Shown here one piece after another: positions 25,701-34,458 of a stretch of DNA of 64,000 nt. This DNA is from Schistosoma haematobium (taxonomy: Eukaryota > Platyhelminthes > Trematoda > Strigeidida > Schistosomatidae): contig NC_067195.1 of assembly GCF_000699445.3 (NCBI RefSeq), positions 58,315,091 to 58,379,090 of the forward strand. The letters are read 5' to 3'. Within the stretch, counting starts at the first letter, position 1. The number at the start of each line of letters is the position of its first letter. The translations under genes and the position numbers were made by a program. The notes under the pieces are model-generated. The model did not search any database. It saw nothing but the letters and a program-made list of their open reading frames with translations, and was not told the DNA's origin.

Positions 25701-26533
25701 TAAAAACAATTTTCAATTAAGTAAACGATAGTTTTATTAAGTAAATAGCACTTGTCAGAATAATTTACCTGTTAAATTAATACTTTCTAGATTTACCTTG
25801 TATTTTCTTGCGAAAGGTGGTTTCTAATGAAATTTCGCTCTTTGGGTTAGGTAGTTTGAAAATACAAGCTTCTAAAGGGAACAATTGTAATTTCTTCATG
25901 AATATCTTTGTCAGCATGTTCGCCCTATAAGTATCAGTTATGTAAAAAAGAGTAATTATCCAAATGCGTGAAACATTTTAAGGAAAGTGTAGTGCTGTAA
26001 TCAATATTACTGATAAACACTATTAAATCCTATAATATCAACCTACCATGGATAGCCAGAAGAAAACAACCGAGGAAATACTCACCTCGCAAAATTCTAT
26101 AGCTCTACTAATTCCTGTTGTATACTGGGGGGAGATGACCAAACGAACAAAGAATGGACACCATTAAAAGAAGCTAATCAGATACCCAAAGCCACCAATT
26201 AATGAGAACATGAATAAACCACTCACATCAAATAACCCAACCTTACCAATTTCATATTCCTGATCTACAGATCTTTTTCAGCAACTTAAAGTGTTATTTT
26301 CTTTGAAATTATTAAACATCGATTCTGTCACTATAATTTATACAATTTATATTTTTGTTCGTAGGTACTAGTAAAACGTTATCTTTTCTACGTTTTAGAA
26401 ACCTAATTTCAACATTGAAATAACACAACGAGTTCGATTCACTGACGTGACACCGCTGGCTGAGACTCGGGAAAAATTACGCCCCTATTTCCTTGTGCGA
26501 TTGCCAAGTGACTTTTTCTATCCATTTGCATAA
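13784..26533 (+). CDS. Tectonic family protein (ciliary transition zone), 10 exons
   Basis: Exons by hand: 13784-13862, 13892-14119, 14155-14234, 14287-14383, 15607-15902, 18589-18705, 19207-19514, 21465-21734, 24209-24338, 26399-26533. All introns are GT-AG, phases agree, and the total is 1740 nt (579 aa plus stop), close to the usual tectonic length. Residues 8-25 look like a signal-peptide core. Residues 30-49 form the family's Cys cluster (CHC...C...CCCDSDC). Exon 7 has SGNPGYLIGRPI and a FGEDVYSGCTL block. Exon 9 has IEIQYARFGSMIFPQNQIIG. The last exon ends LPSDFFYPFA. Tectonics are secreted or membrane-associated proteins of the MKS/B9 complex gating cilia. In a fluke the likely sites are flame cells, sensory cilia and sperm (inference). 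Exon 2 holds an in-frame 27-nt GT-AG stretch (14009-14035) that might be a further micro-intron. A second Met (codon 9) is an alternative start. Large introns carry repeats but no coding damage. Confidence 0.9.
14925..15090. repeat. Inverted-repeat element, left half only (intronic)
   Basis: Begins GAGTCAATTAAAGCCAGACC, continues through the GGAAACACTGGACGG arm and into the tRNA-like part (GATTCGAGCCCAGGACC), then stops. The right arm is missing. The hammerhead core on the minus strand is destroyed: TTGAAAG replaces CTGAGGA. It lies in tectonic intron 4. Confidence 0.7.
18225..18490 (+). repeat. Dispersed repeat D, copy 1 (intronic)
   Basis: Shares an ordered set of blocks with 20470-20760, 23740-24020 and, reversed, 39476-39680. 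These are a GTGTATTGTACTTACGTTGACAGATATAAGTGGTAT-like start, a purine-rich middle, and an end resembling AATGTGTGGTTTTCATACTTTATGACGGTACTCTGTGATTTTGCAC. This copy is the most diverged. The family is unknown to me and no coding capacity is seen. Confidence 0.5.
19980..20175 (+). repeat. RTE 3'-tail-like dispersed repeat (intronic)
   Basis: The block GCAAGTTGCCATACCCTATT plus TAGCATAGCGAGACA and the following GAG...AATAACAGTAATAA matches the 34216-34400 region, which is the apparent 3' untranslated region of the RTE family A copy. It may be a severely 5'-truncated insertion, or a SINE that uses the same tail. Confidence 0.55.
20470..20760 (+). repeat. Dispersed repeat D, copy 2 (intronic)
   Basis: Contains GTGTGCTACTATATAGACAT, a TGTCTGGCAGCAGAGAG block, an ACAATGAAGTCTGAGTC block and an end with CATTCGATTGTCCCCACC. 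All are found in the same order at 23740-24020. No ORF or pol III box could be assigned. Confidence 0.65.
21838..22194. repeat. Complete inverted-repeat SINE-like element with tRNA-like core and hammerhead arms
   Basis: Ends GTTGAATTCAT... and ...ATGAATTCAAC are inverted, with arms of about 90-100 bases. Read on the minus strand, the centre is tRNA-like: box A TGGTCTAGGGGTT (22007-21995) and box B GGTTCAAATCC (21964-21954). The left arm, read on minus, has CTGAGGA with a GTCC/GGAC stem II, but GAACC replaces GAAAC and the cleavage triplet is altered. The right arm, read on plus, has an intact GAAAC and GTC, but TTGAGGA replaces CTGAGGA. Both ribozymes are therefore predicted dead here. It sits in tectonic intron 8. 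Confidence 0.8.
22497..22523 (+). repeat. (TTA)n microsatellite
   Basis: About nine tandem TTA/ATT triplets in tectonic intron 8. Confidence 0.9.
22525..23040 (+). repeat. Candidate LTR-like repeat (intronic)
   Basis: A block with a distinct composition runs from about 22525 to 23040. It ends with near-duplicated motifs: GTATGATTTCGACAACAATC, then CGATCCAACTGGAGTTAAAC/TAAGGGGCCGC, then CGTCGACAACATCATTGTCC, then CGATCTAATTGGCGGAAAAAC/TAAGGGCCGC. This resembles an LTR or LTR-leader region, but no partner was found in the window. Low certainty. Confidence 0.3.
23740..24020 (+). repeat. Dispersed repeat D, copy 3 (intronic)
   Basis: Carries TGTGTGCTACTGATGTCTAC, the purine-rich block with ATCGGGGAAAAAACAACGAG, GGAACAGTGAAGTCTGAGAC, and the terminal TATTCGATTGTCTCCACTTG. 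It is the best match to the reversed copy at 39476-39680. Confidence 0.7.
24905..25300 (+). repeat. LTR-like dispersed repeat E, copy 1 (intronic)
   Basis: The block TGTACAAATGTTGTTTCATA, TTTTATGGTACAATGTGGT, ATTGGTATGTTAACCCAG, then GTTCTGGACCTAAC and GCTCGTACGGGTTTTA matches 38880-39150 in order and orientation. In the other copy a TATA-like GTATATAAAC and an AATAAAA are present, which suggests a solo LTR. The part before 25085 is unmatched in this window. Confidence 0.5.
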
Positions 26534-26537
26534 TAAA
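26532..26537 (+). promoter_or_regulatory. Poly(A) signal overlapping the tectonic stop codon
   Basis: The stop TAA (26531-26533) runs into AATAAA (26532-26537). A T-rich tract follows at 26560-26572. A second AATAAA lies about 50 bases further on (near 26584), so either could be used. The first would give an unusually short 3' untranslated region. Confidence 0.45.
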
Positions 26538-26724
26538 AGCATTGTTTGGTTTGATTAAAACTTTTTTTTAAAGGTATACTTCTGAATAAATCCAAAAATA
26601 AATGTATTTTTATATAAATTTGAAGAACATTGGATCTTTTTTAATCAAACTGACTCCTTATAATAACCTCAAATATTCGATATTCTGTCTACGCTGGGTG
26701 ATTCATTAAAATTAGGTAATAAAA

Positions 26725-26880
26725 ACCAGAAAGCAATGGACAGCTGTCTCGTCCTAGTATGGGACTTCTTGAAAGTGAGCGTCCATGACTCATTCAGGGA
26801 CTGAACCCATAGCTTTCAGGTCTTACGATGGGCATTCGAATTTAGACCACTGGTCGGGCATTTAATGGTTCATATACACG
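26725..26880. repeat. Inverted-repeat element, left half only
   Basis: Starts with AAACCAGAAAGCAATGGACA, then CTCGTCCTAGTATGGGAC and a decayed tRNA-like stretch ending TTTAGACCACTGGTCGGGC. The right arm is absent. The hammerhead core on the minus strand is lost: the position of CTGAGGA reads differently, and GAGAC replaces GAAAC. Confidence 0.65.
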
Positions 26881-27301
26881 ATGTTTATCGATTTACAATA
26901 TCGTTTAACCAGCTTATTTGTTTCGCTTCTATATCACAAAGTCCTTTACAAACAGTAAGTTTTCATTAAAATGAAAGAAACACTTCGTCGTTTTGCATAA
27001 GTGGATGTATACAAGTAACATCACTTTGACAGGCAGTTAATGCATATTTAGAGTGCAAATTTCACTTTACATAGACCTAATTTTGTGACTATAATAAATC
27101 AAGGTGATAATTAAGTTACAAAAACTATTCAGGTATTTGATGTAAAGACAATCATAATACTTTATATCATTGTTTACACTAAGGACCGAACATAAATTGC
27201 AAAATGAACACAGTTTGCAATTTAAACCATACAACTCAACATTCTGCAAAAACCCCTATATACTAATAAAATTAAACACATGGTATGATCAAGTTTTGAA
27301 T

Positions 27302-27490
27302 TATTAGATTTTTCTTAACAAGTTCTCTCAACTTTCTTAAGACACGTTTCTCTGTCGCATCTGTTAGGTCTTTCTGGGTATTGTCAATGATAAATCTGGT
27401 GGAGTTATTTAAAATGGTCATTACCTTATTGATATATTCATCTCTGTTAAGAATGACTACACTAGAACCCTTATCCGAACGAAGAAGCAT
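27302..27490 (-). pseudogene. Inverted N-terminal RT segment of the Penelope-like element
   Basis: On the minus strand the frame reads RSDKGSSVVILNRDEYINK, then continues to LRELVKKNLI (27307-27302). This is the RT entry region (DKGxxVV motif) that normally precedes the PYLYGLPK block found at 27545 on the plus strand. The plus-strand frame picks up at LIDNHTYNELKPKGS (27497 onward). The two halves therefore meet if this segment is flipped. The hexamer CTAATA occurs at both breakpoints. Confidence 0.85.
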
Positions 27491-27493
27491 TAT

Positions 27494-28957
27494 TATCTAA
27501 TAGATAATCATACGTATAACGAACTTAAACCAAAAGGGTCACAATTGCCATACTTATATGGGCTACCCAAAACACAAAAACCCAACGTCCCTATAAGACC
27601 AATATTATCGATGGCCAAATCACCTTTCCATAAACTTGCCCGCTGGCTTACTAGATGCTTGGAACCAATCCGCAAAAAACTAGCAGCCTACAGTTTGAAA
27701 GACAGCTTTGAATTTGTACAAAAACTTGAAAACCTTAATGTCTCTGACAAATTCATGGTTTCATTTGATGTCTCTTCGCTTTTCACAAATATCCCCTTGG
27801 AAGAAACGGCAGAGATCATATGTGAATATCCAGAACTCCTGCCTTTACCACCCCAGGAATTTAAACAGCTCCTGTTTTTGTGTACAAAAAACATACAATT
27901 TAAATTTAACAATGTTCTGTACCGACAGATTGATGGAATAGCAATGGGCAGCCCTCTAGGCCCAATTCTTGCCGACATATTTATGGGACATCTGGAACAA
28001 AAGAAACTGAAGCACGCAATCGACAGTACCACACTCTACTGCAGATATATGGATGACACGTTCCTTGTCTGCAAAAATCACCAACACTCCATGTACCTAC
28101 TTAGTCTGTTCAATAAAGTACACAAAGATATAGAATTTACCATGGACCATGAAGTTGATGATAAATTCCATTTCCTAGATATTGGAATTAGGCGAACATC
28201 AGACGGTACACTACAAAGACACATTCACCGCAAAAATACTTGGAGCGGAGTTTATCTCAACTTTAACAGCTTCTGTCCAATGAGTTATAAAAACGATATT
28301 GTGCGAAACCTTTTTGACCGCGCACGAAAAATCTGCTCAAAAGAATGCCTCGAAGAAGAAATTACTACAATCACCAAATCCCTACGTGAAAATGCATATC
28401 CGGATAAATTCATCCACAAATATGCTAATACAAACCCTCCGATTAAGCATGATACAGTTGAAAAGAAAACCTGCTTCCTATCCTTACGCTTCAAAGGAGA
28501 TGAAGTCGCCGGAATTATCAATCACAGAATTAATCCCGCTTTAAAAGTGACCTACCCGGCAGCCAAACTGACTACGTTATGGAAAACATACTGCTCACTG
28601 AAACAAACGAAAATCGACAAGTCCTCTCCCCTCAGTTGCTCCAACTGCATTTACCAATTCACATGTACGTGCCGTAGCACATACATTGGAAGAACTGAGA
28701 GAAGAACACAGGTTCGCATTTCTGAGCATATTCCGAAGAACTTGACGCTGCGAGGGACTAAAGCTTTTAACAGTGCAATAGCTCGGCATCTACTTGACAC
28801 CGGGCATACCGTCGATATTATGCGCGCGTTTAAAACTATCAATAGACAAAGAACTACTACCACTCTCCGCTTTGCTGAAGCCATTGCAATTAAGAAACTG
28901 AAACTGGACTTATGCATCCAAAAAGAGACTTTAATAAACTTATCACTACCCTGGTAA
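27494..28957 (+). CDS. Penelope-like reverse transcriptase/GIY-YIG endonuclease (5'-truncated, ORF open)
   Basis: The open frame runs from the inversion junction to a TAA at 28955-28957 (about 485 codons) without a break. RT features: YLYGLPKTQKPNVPIRPI (fingers), FDVSSLFTNIPLEE (motif A, catalytic Asp), GIAMGSPLGPILADIFMG (motif B), YMDD (motif C, about 28048-28059) and FHFLDI (motif D/E). The C-terminal part has a Cys-rich lead (CSNCIYQFTC) followed by TYIGRTERRTQVRISEH, the GIY-YIG nuclease motif typical of this class. The enzyme would nick a target and copy its RNA. The N-terminal portion is inverted upstream, so a full-length product cannot be made from this locus. Confidence 0.9.
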   Translation, partial: YLIDNHTYNELKPKGSQLPYLYGLPKTQKPNVPIRPILSMAKSPFHKLARWLTRCLEPIRKKLAAYSLKDSFEFVQKLENLNVSDKFMVSFDVSSLFTNIPLEETAEIICEYPELLPLPPQEFKQLLFLCTKNIQFKFNNVLYRQIDGIAMGSPLGPILADIFMGHLEQKKLKHAIDSTTLYCRYMDDTFLVCKNHQHSMYLLSLFNKVHKDIEFTMDHEVDDKFHFLDIGIRRTSDGTLQRHIHRKNTWSGVYLNFNSFCPMSYKNDIVRNLFDRARKICSKECLEEEITTITKSLRENAYPDKFIHKYANTNPPIKHDTVEKKTCFLSLRFKGDEVAGIINHRINPALKVTYPAAKLTTLWKTYCSLKQTKIDKSSPLSCSNCIYQFTCTCRSTYIGRTERRTQVRISEHIPKNLTLRGTKAFNSAIARHLLDTGHTVDIMRAFKTINRQRTTTTLRFAEAIAIKKLKLDLCIQKETLINLSLPW

Positions 28958-29364
28958 TCTTTTTGTTTCTGTTTGTTTTGTGTTTTGGTTATTTTATTCA
29001 TTAACTTATTCTAAGATAATTTATATCCCCCCCTATTACCGAATTCTTAAAATAAATTTTATTCACACATTTCCGTCACCTGATCCTCTTAAATCATCTT
29101 AACTTTCCAAACCCTATTTAATTATTATTACGTAATCTACCTTATCATTATTTAATTCCATTAATCTCTACAATTATCACACAATTTATGAACTTCACTA
29201 AATTATTACACCACCCACCCTGGATTAACCCCCCTCTTTTGACCTCTGACCTGTTTCTAGCATATATATATAGTTATTATTGTAATCACGTTATTTACAC
29301 TCATTTATGTCAATTGTTTCACACTATCTCCATGTAAAAATTCTATCACAATTTTGGTTTGTAA

Positions 29365-29411
29365 GCAGCTGACGAGAAACCTCGAAATAATATGAATTCA
29401 TACTATTCTGC
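29365..29411 (+). ncRNA. Hammerhead ribozyme motif of the Penelope-like element
   Basis: All conserved core parts are present in order: CTGACGA (29369-29375), a short stem II (29376-29377 with 29382-29383), GAAA (29384-29387), stem III (29387-29394 with 29399-29406, one A-C mismatch, AATT loop), and a cleavage site after 29407 (ATT, an allowed NUH). Stem I closes GCAG (29365-29368) with CTGC (29408-29411). It is a type I topology. Stem II has only two pairs, so activity may be modest. Hammerheads are known companions of Penelope-like elements, which supports the call. Confidence 0.75.
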
Positions 29412-29413
29412 AT

Positions 29414-30278
29414 CAATGTTTGTTCTTGCTCTATTTAAATTCATAAAGGGAACCAATTGCATGAAATTTAAATGATTGTGCTGAGTAGATTTTTCATAGT
29501 ATAGGCTGAGTTAAACTAGATCACACAAGTAACGGACTAGTCGTAAGCACGACTGTTTGAGAAAGCATCGACTCTTAAAAAGGTATACATATACTGATTG
29601 GTCAATGAGTCGTGACCAGTACTACGCCTTTCTAGATCGTAGTTCTGATTGAATTCTGTCAATGAATTCGGATTGTAGTCATCAGTCTATGCGATCGGTT
29701 ATTGCGTGCACTATATTTTGGTGCTATGTGGTTGAATACTAACAGTAGGATGCTCTAGACCTAAGTTTCGTCTGCAGGATTTATCTATGTTTCATTAGTT
29801 TTAATAATTTATAAAGAGTTGTGATTTACTTAATTACGTTTGATAAGAGATACACTGTTAAAATGTATTATCTCTGTAATGTGAATCCTTCTTCAAAATA
29901 TTTGACTTCTGAATAAAAGTTCAAAATCATCCACCTGAGTTATAAATCTTTTTCCAATAACTCAGAAACTACTCATTGCCTATAATTGATCCATATTAGT
30001 GGCTTATATAGATCTCATTTATTTGAAAGTAGTGTAGGTCACAGACTAAAATCAATCAAACAAACTATGTAACTAATCCGTCTTATTTTTGGATTTCTTA
30101 ATATTTTACAAGTTTAACTCTACCAGATCCAAGATCTGTAGGTTATGAGATAAACACAATACGATATAGGTGTCATTACCAAGGTTTGATTTGATAATTT
30201 CGAATAAATTGAGCATTGGGTTGATTGTTATAAATAAAAATAATATATCTGTAATATCCCAATGAGTAGATAATTGGA
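29414..30278. other. Interval between two Penelope-like elements
   Basis: AT-rich. 29570-29770 is slightly GC-richer and may be a decayed repeat. No gene or RNA is supported. Confidence 0.4.
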
Positions 30279-30284
30279 TTTTTT

Positions 30285-30319
30285 GACGTTTTGTGACTTA
30301 GTGTAAGTCACTTCTTCAG
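30285..30319 (-). ncRNA. Hammerhead-like motif, probably inactive
   Basis: On the minus strand: CTGAAGA (30319-30313), one extra A, an 8-bp perfect stem (30311-30304 with 30300-30293) with a CAC loop, then AAAAC and GTC (to 30285). The conserved G before AAA is replaced by A (30292). Stem III would be a two-pair AC/GU hairpin without a loop, and stem I pairing is weak. The layout and its place after the Penelope-like ORF suggest a decayed element hammerhead. Confidence 0.5.
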
Positions 30320-30583
30320 AGAATAAATAGCCAAATTAAAATTAATCCAAGTTTAAATAGTACAACGGAGCAATGCAAGAATAATATTTGATCAATCAAA
30401 AAACAGGTCTGAACAAGCTGATGTCATGTCATTTCTGTCAGGGGGATTCATAAGTGATATGTATGCAAATTTGTGTGTGTATGTATGTGTGCATTGTTTA
30501 AGAATGAAAACTTGTGTGACCTTTATGGTAAGAAAGGATAGAGTTTAAATTTGTAATATGATAGTGTGGAATTGTAAATACGA

Positions 30584-31285
30584 TCAGACTGAATGGCTAG
30601 GATGGATGGTCCAAGTAGGATGTATGGTAAGACCTTCCTTTCTATTGAGAGAAGTAGGATTAAGCATTATATGGAACGCCTCAGCTACCCTCCTTTCTTT
30701 GTGGTTGGAAAAGCCTTTTTGCAATATTTTGATATTTTTAAAATCGATTTGGTGGTTGTTGAAAATGGCCTGAACTGCTATTGCCGATTTAATTTGAAGT
30801 TGGTTCAATTCTACAGGATTGTTAGGAGGTTTCTTTGTGTACCTAATATGTTCTTTGGCCCTAGTCACGATTTCGCGGGATGACTCTCCAATATAATAGG
30901 CATCACAATCTATACAACCTAATTTGTAGACGCAGTTCTGTGTGGACATGAACGGGATTTTGTCTTTCAGGCGAACTAAAGTATTACTTAGTGTGTCCGT
31001 TGTTTTGTAATACACTTTAATTCTGTGATGTTTTAAGATTCTTTGGATTTCTTCTGTTGTGCCATGACGGTATGGTAGAACTACAGTACCAATCCATGGC
31101 ATTTCATTCGAATCATTATTATAATGTAATAAACTGTTTTGTTTTAATATGCTTCTAATAATCTTCATAGGAAAATTATTAAATTGTAAGATGCTAATTA
31201 TATTCATTTGTTCCTTTTGTTTGTCTTCCTCTGATGTGATGATCTTGTTAGCTCTTCTAAAAAGATTTAGTGAATCAAAGTCCAA
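30584..31285 (-). pseudogene. Penelope-like protein C-terminus with GIY-YIG endonuclease
   Basis: The open frame of 233 codons begins after the RT core. It contains WIGTVVLPYRHGTTEEIQRI, then CVYKLGCIDCDAYYIGES and REIVTRAKEH, which correspond to the GIY-YIG motif (a Cys pair before YIGE and the conserved Arg and Glu-His downstream). A helix-rich tail follows to HPSHSV. The nuclease part appears intact but there is no polymerase, so the piece could not act alone. Orientation is opposite to the first element. Confidence 0.85.
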
Positions 31286-31310
31286 TAATCAGAGATTTTT
31301 AAACTTCAGT

Positions 31311-31919
31311 TCATTTGTGATATAGTACAACCACCTCATAAATTTACCATTACACAACATCGTGACGTTATGTTCTACGGTAAGTGCCATATGATTCGAA
31401 AAAGCTAGCTATTTGTGAATAACTCGTTCAACATTTGAGGTTTTCATATTAGTCAGTTTACTAAATAATGAATAAAGGTTCAGACTAACAAAATTTGAAT
31501 GATAAAAGTGTTTGAAAACCCGCTTTGTCTATTCCAATCTACTTATTATATACTCCCTAATATGACTGATAAAGTTTAATTACTTATAAGTAGCAGGCAT
31601 GACTGGTAACAATTATTTATATAATTCAGGTGGAATCCATAAAGTTTTTGATTACCACACATGAATGTTTATCCCTTTATGAAAATTAATCGGAACTCTT
31701 TAAAATCAAACGAGGAAACCGTTTAGCAAACAGAAATGAAATGAATTATCAAATTTTATCAATACAAAGCAAATCAAACACCTATGTTAATGAAGCTACA
31801 TGTAGGTTAATAGTTATCGTTCGTAGATGTATTAAAACCACTGTTCGTATGCTTTAAAACCATAGAGTAAGTAATTTCGAGGTTAGACACAAAGTACTAG
31901 ATAATGATGATAAATAACT
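31311..31919. other. Non-coding interval
   Basis: AT-rich, nothing supported. Confidence 0.4.
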
Positions 31920-32240
31920 TAACGAGGTAGTGAACTTTTATCGACTGAGATGGTTGGTATGTATATTACGCATGCCCATCCACCGACTACGTCGATACGC
32001 GATGATACCTAATGTAGTAGACCAGAAAACAGCTAAGAGTGGTCAAACCAGGACATGTCATATGTTTATGAAGACATTGACTACTGGACTGAGCCATGTC
32101 AATAGATGGAGATTATCTGGTTGGGGTTCGTGTGATTTTTTTAACCGATGGTTCGAAATCATTTACGGTGTCTCAGGTCCATTCACTATTTGTCATCCCT
32201 TAGATCTAAATACCCTAAAACATTTTTATTTCAACGATTT
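31920..32240 (+). pseudogene. RTE family A C-terminal fragment
   Basis: The frame from 31930 reads YRLRWLVCILRMPIHRLRRY, then TRTCHMFMKTLTTGLSHVNR and WRLSGWGSCDFFNRWFEI. Each block aligns in order with the C-terminal tail of the minus-strand copy at 34767-34459 (QLRWLGHVLRMPNDRLPRR, KFMKSLTSGLSHVGR, LLGWGPRDDSNRWLE). It is the far 3' coding end of a heavily 5'-truncated insertion. Confidence 0.8.
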
Positions 32241-32454
32241 AAATTTCCTTTCGAATTGTGTTGTTTATGTGTAATTTTTTCTAATACCACTAATACTGTT
32301 ACTACCCTGACAATTTTGTCCTAGTATGCAGATAGTTTGTGACAACTTGAATAGGTTTATACATGTGCCTGGTTTTATGTTGTATATAATCAACTAATTG
32401 ACTGAGCCACATAAAGAGTCGTTATATCACCAAAGTATTATTTATTATTATTTA

Positions 32455-32955
32455 AACACATAAACATTGGTACAACGAGGCACCAAATAGATATGCACCA
32501 CATAGATCATTCGATTTTTATGAAGGCTGGGATACTGCGGGGGTTGCTAGACCAAAGCAGGTGGTCTTCTTAGAGGGCCAAACCCCGAGCTTTTGACCTA
32601 AAGGTATGATCCACAAGGCAGTGGAGCAACGTCAGAAGATGCAGTCCCATGGTAGCCGGTGACCAAATATTGGTTCATACACCATTTGTTCTTTTAGAAT
32701 ACAGGAGCCCATTTCCATCGTTGGTTTGGAATCAGGGTTTTACAGCTCCTCTAGGTGGACTCTCCGTGTCCACCGATCCGTTTAAAGCGCCGAACATTTG
32801 CTTTTTGTCCTCTCGATTTCGTAAACAACACCCCTGCTGCGAGAAGGCAGCCAGTAGGACTTCCCTGGCAGTAGTTGTATGTAAGTGGCCATGTGAGAGC
32901 ATTTCGAGAGGGAGCTCTGACTCTCCCCACTCTCGGCAGTACCAGGGCATTTAGG
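32455..32955 (+). repeat. Retroelement 5'-region-like repeat
   Basis: A GC-richer block distinct from its surroundings runs from about 32455 to a GGCATTTAGGGGCAT end at 32955. It contains GGGCCAAACCCCGAGC, GGCAGTGGAGCA and CATGGTAGCCGGTGACCAAA. Its composition and the open but motif-free frames on both strands resemble the untranslated 5' region of the RTE elements (compare 37800-38095). No second copy is present in the window, so the assignment is tentative. Confidence 0.4.
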
Positions 32956-34139
32956 GGCATATCATTAAAGTGAATTAACATAAATATTATTTTACATGGG
33001 CATAATTATTATAGAGCTTCACCATAAATATATCCTTTACTACCTCGTCTGTTTGAAAAGAAATATGTAAGTAACTGGAATAAACATCTGGACTCTAATG
33101 CGGGAAGTAAAAAATATGTGAAAAGCCTAAAATAGAAATAAAGTAAACGATATTGAAACACAACGAAAAATAAATTCAACTCTCGAAGTTGGATTAGTTT
33201 AAATCCGTATGAGTAATTAAAGCAAATACACAACGATTACAGCTGAAAGTACCTATGTCTATCTATGAAGGTAGCTAAATTTAAACGTATTTTTTTATCG
33301 GCTGTTCTCTACTGAAGAGTACTTCATTTATAAAGCCTGATTTGTCAACAAAATGTTTGACTATCTATGGAGAACCAAGAGTTTAACATATCTGTAAACC
33401 ATTTTTTCACTATACTTCCATGAAAAGACATATATGGACTATAAGACTAATGGTGTCTTCACTCTAATTGTGATCACTGATTGGATGATGTCCAGGTTAA
33501 ACCCCAAGTCTTAGGTATTTACTTATTAGTTGCTAAGCTTGTGAACTTCAATCTAATGAAATAAAAAATAACGACTGAAGGGCTTTTTAAAAAACATCAG
33601 ATAAAGTCTGAGAAGACTTATTTTAGCCGTTCAATAGACTATAACCTTTCTGTTCAAAATTGCAAACATTATTAGAACTGAGACTATCTAACTTACTCAT
33701 TTATTCTTTAATTTATGAAAATATTGGCGAAAGTTAGAGAAAAGAATAAACAAGACAAGAAATATGTTTCTCTAAAATCTATAATAGTAATATTTTTGCT
33801 GAAATCTAATCTATTATCTTTGTTTAAAAGCCCTTTACATTGACTAAAATCCATAGAAAACTTCGTAAATAACACTGTTAATTAAATGATAATAGCCGTT
33901 GTTTCTTTGTTTTTCTTGTTGTTGTTGTTGAAAGAAATCAGTCAAATTGATTTTTAATTACCAGTAATTAAGGTAATCATACATTGAGATCTAAGAGATA
34001 TTTATCGAAAGAACTGATGTAGTAACTATAATTAAATCAGTTTAGTGTAATTGTTAGTAAATATCTGATTAAAGATTACTTTAATCAATAAATAATAATG
34101 AGAGAGGGGTTTTGTGAATATTATAGTAACTTAATTGTT
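32956..34139. other. Non-coding interval
   Basis: AT-rich. No supported gene or repeat. Confidence 0.4.
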
Positions 34140-34215
34140 AAATTCATGAGTCAATTGAATCTAGACCAACATGAAAAACCTGAAGTTAGACATTAACACC
34201 GTTGGATGCCTGCTA
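34140..34215. repeat. Inverted-repeat element remnant
   Basis: Starts ATTCATGAGTCAATTGAATC, then ACATGAAAAACCTGAAG, then skips directly to ACACCGTTGGATGCCTGCTAGAGG. The core has been lost by internal deletion. Confidence 0.6.
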
Positions 34216-34458
34216 GAGGTTAAGTCAGTCAGTCAGTCAGTAACAAAGTAGAAATTCGTACGTACGTACATCAGTTCGAGTTGCCATACCACATTAGCAC
34301 AGAGATGCAGTTGTCAATTCAAATCCCGTAGTGGTAGAGGTAGTAAGAGTATAAGCAGTAATCGGGAAGATTACGGTTTGAAGACGTTATTTAAAGAGTG
34401 TAATACAGTGAAATAAATTTGGGAAGAGAAAAAAAAGAGACAAGGAGGAATCAGGAGG

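Larger units (their letters stand above)
27290..29413 (+). mobile_element. Penelope-like element with 5' inversion and downstream hammerhead
   Basis: The body (27494-28957) encodes RT and GIY-YIG endonuclease in one open frame. The preceding piece of the same protein (27490 down to 27302) lies inverted on the minus strand. About 410 bases after the stop there is a hammerhead motif (29365-29411), a known companion of Penelope-like elements. The 5' part of the element beyond the RT entry is missing. The lack of stops in the body suggests a fairly young insertion. Confidence 0.85.
30279..31310 (-). mobile_element. Second Penelope-like element, 5'-truncated
   Basis: Only the C-terminal third of the protein is left (31285-30584), followed downstream on the minus strand by a hammerhead-like motif (30319-30285). 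The protein differs substantially from the first element, so this is a separate family. The RT palm is absent, as expected for a 5'-truncated insertion. Confidence 0.8.

Noticed and set aside
32649..32954. 101-codon frame as a protein gene
   Set aside because: Open frames on both strands of a GC-richer repeat, with no motif; better explained as a retroelement 5' region.
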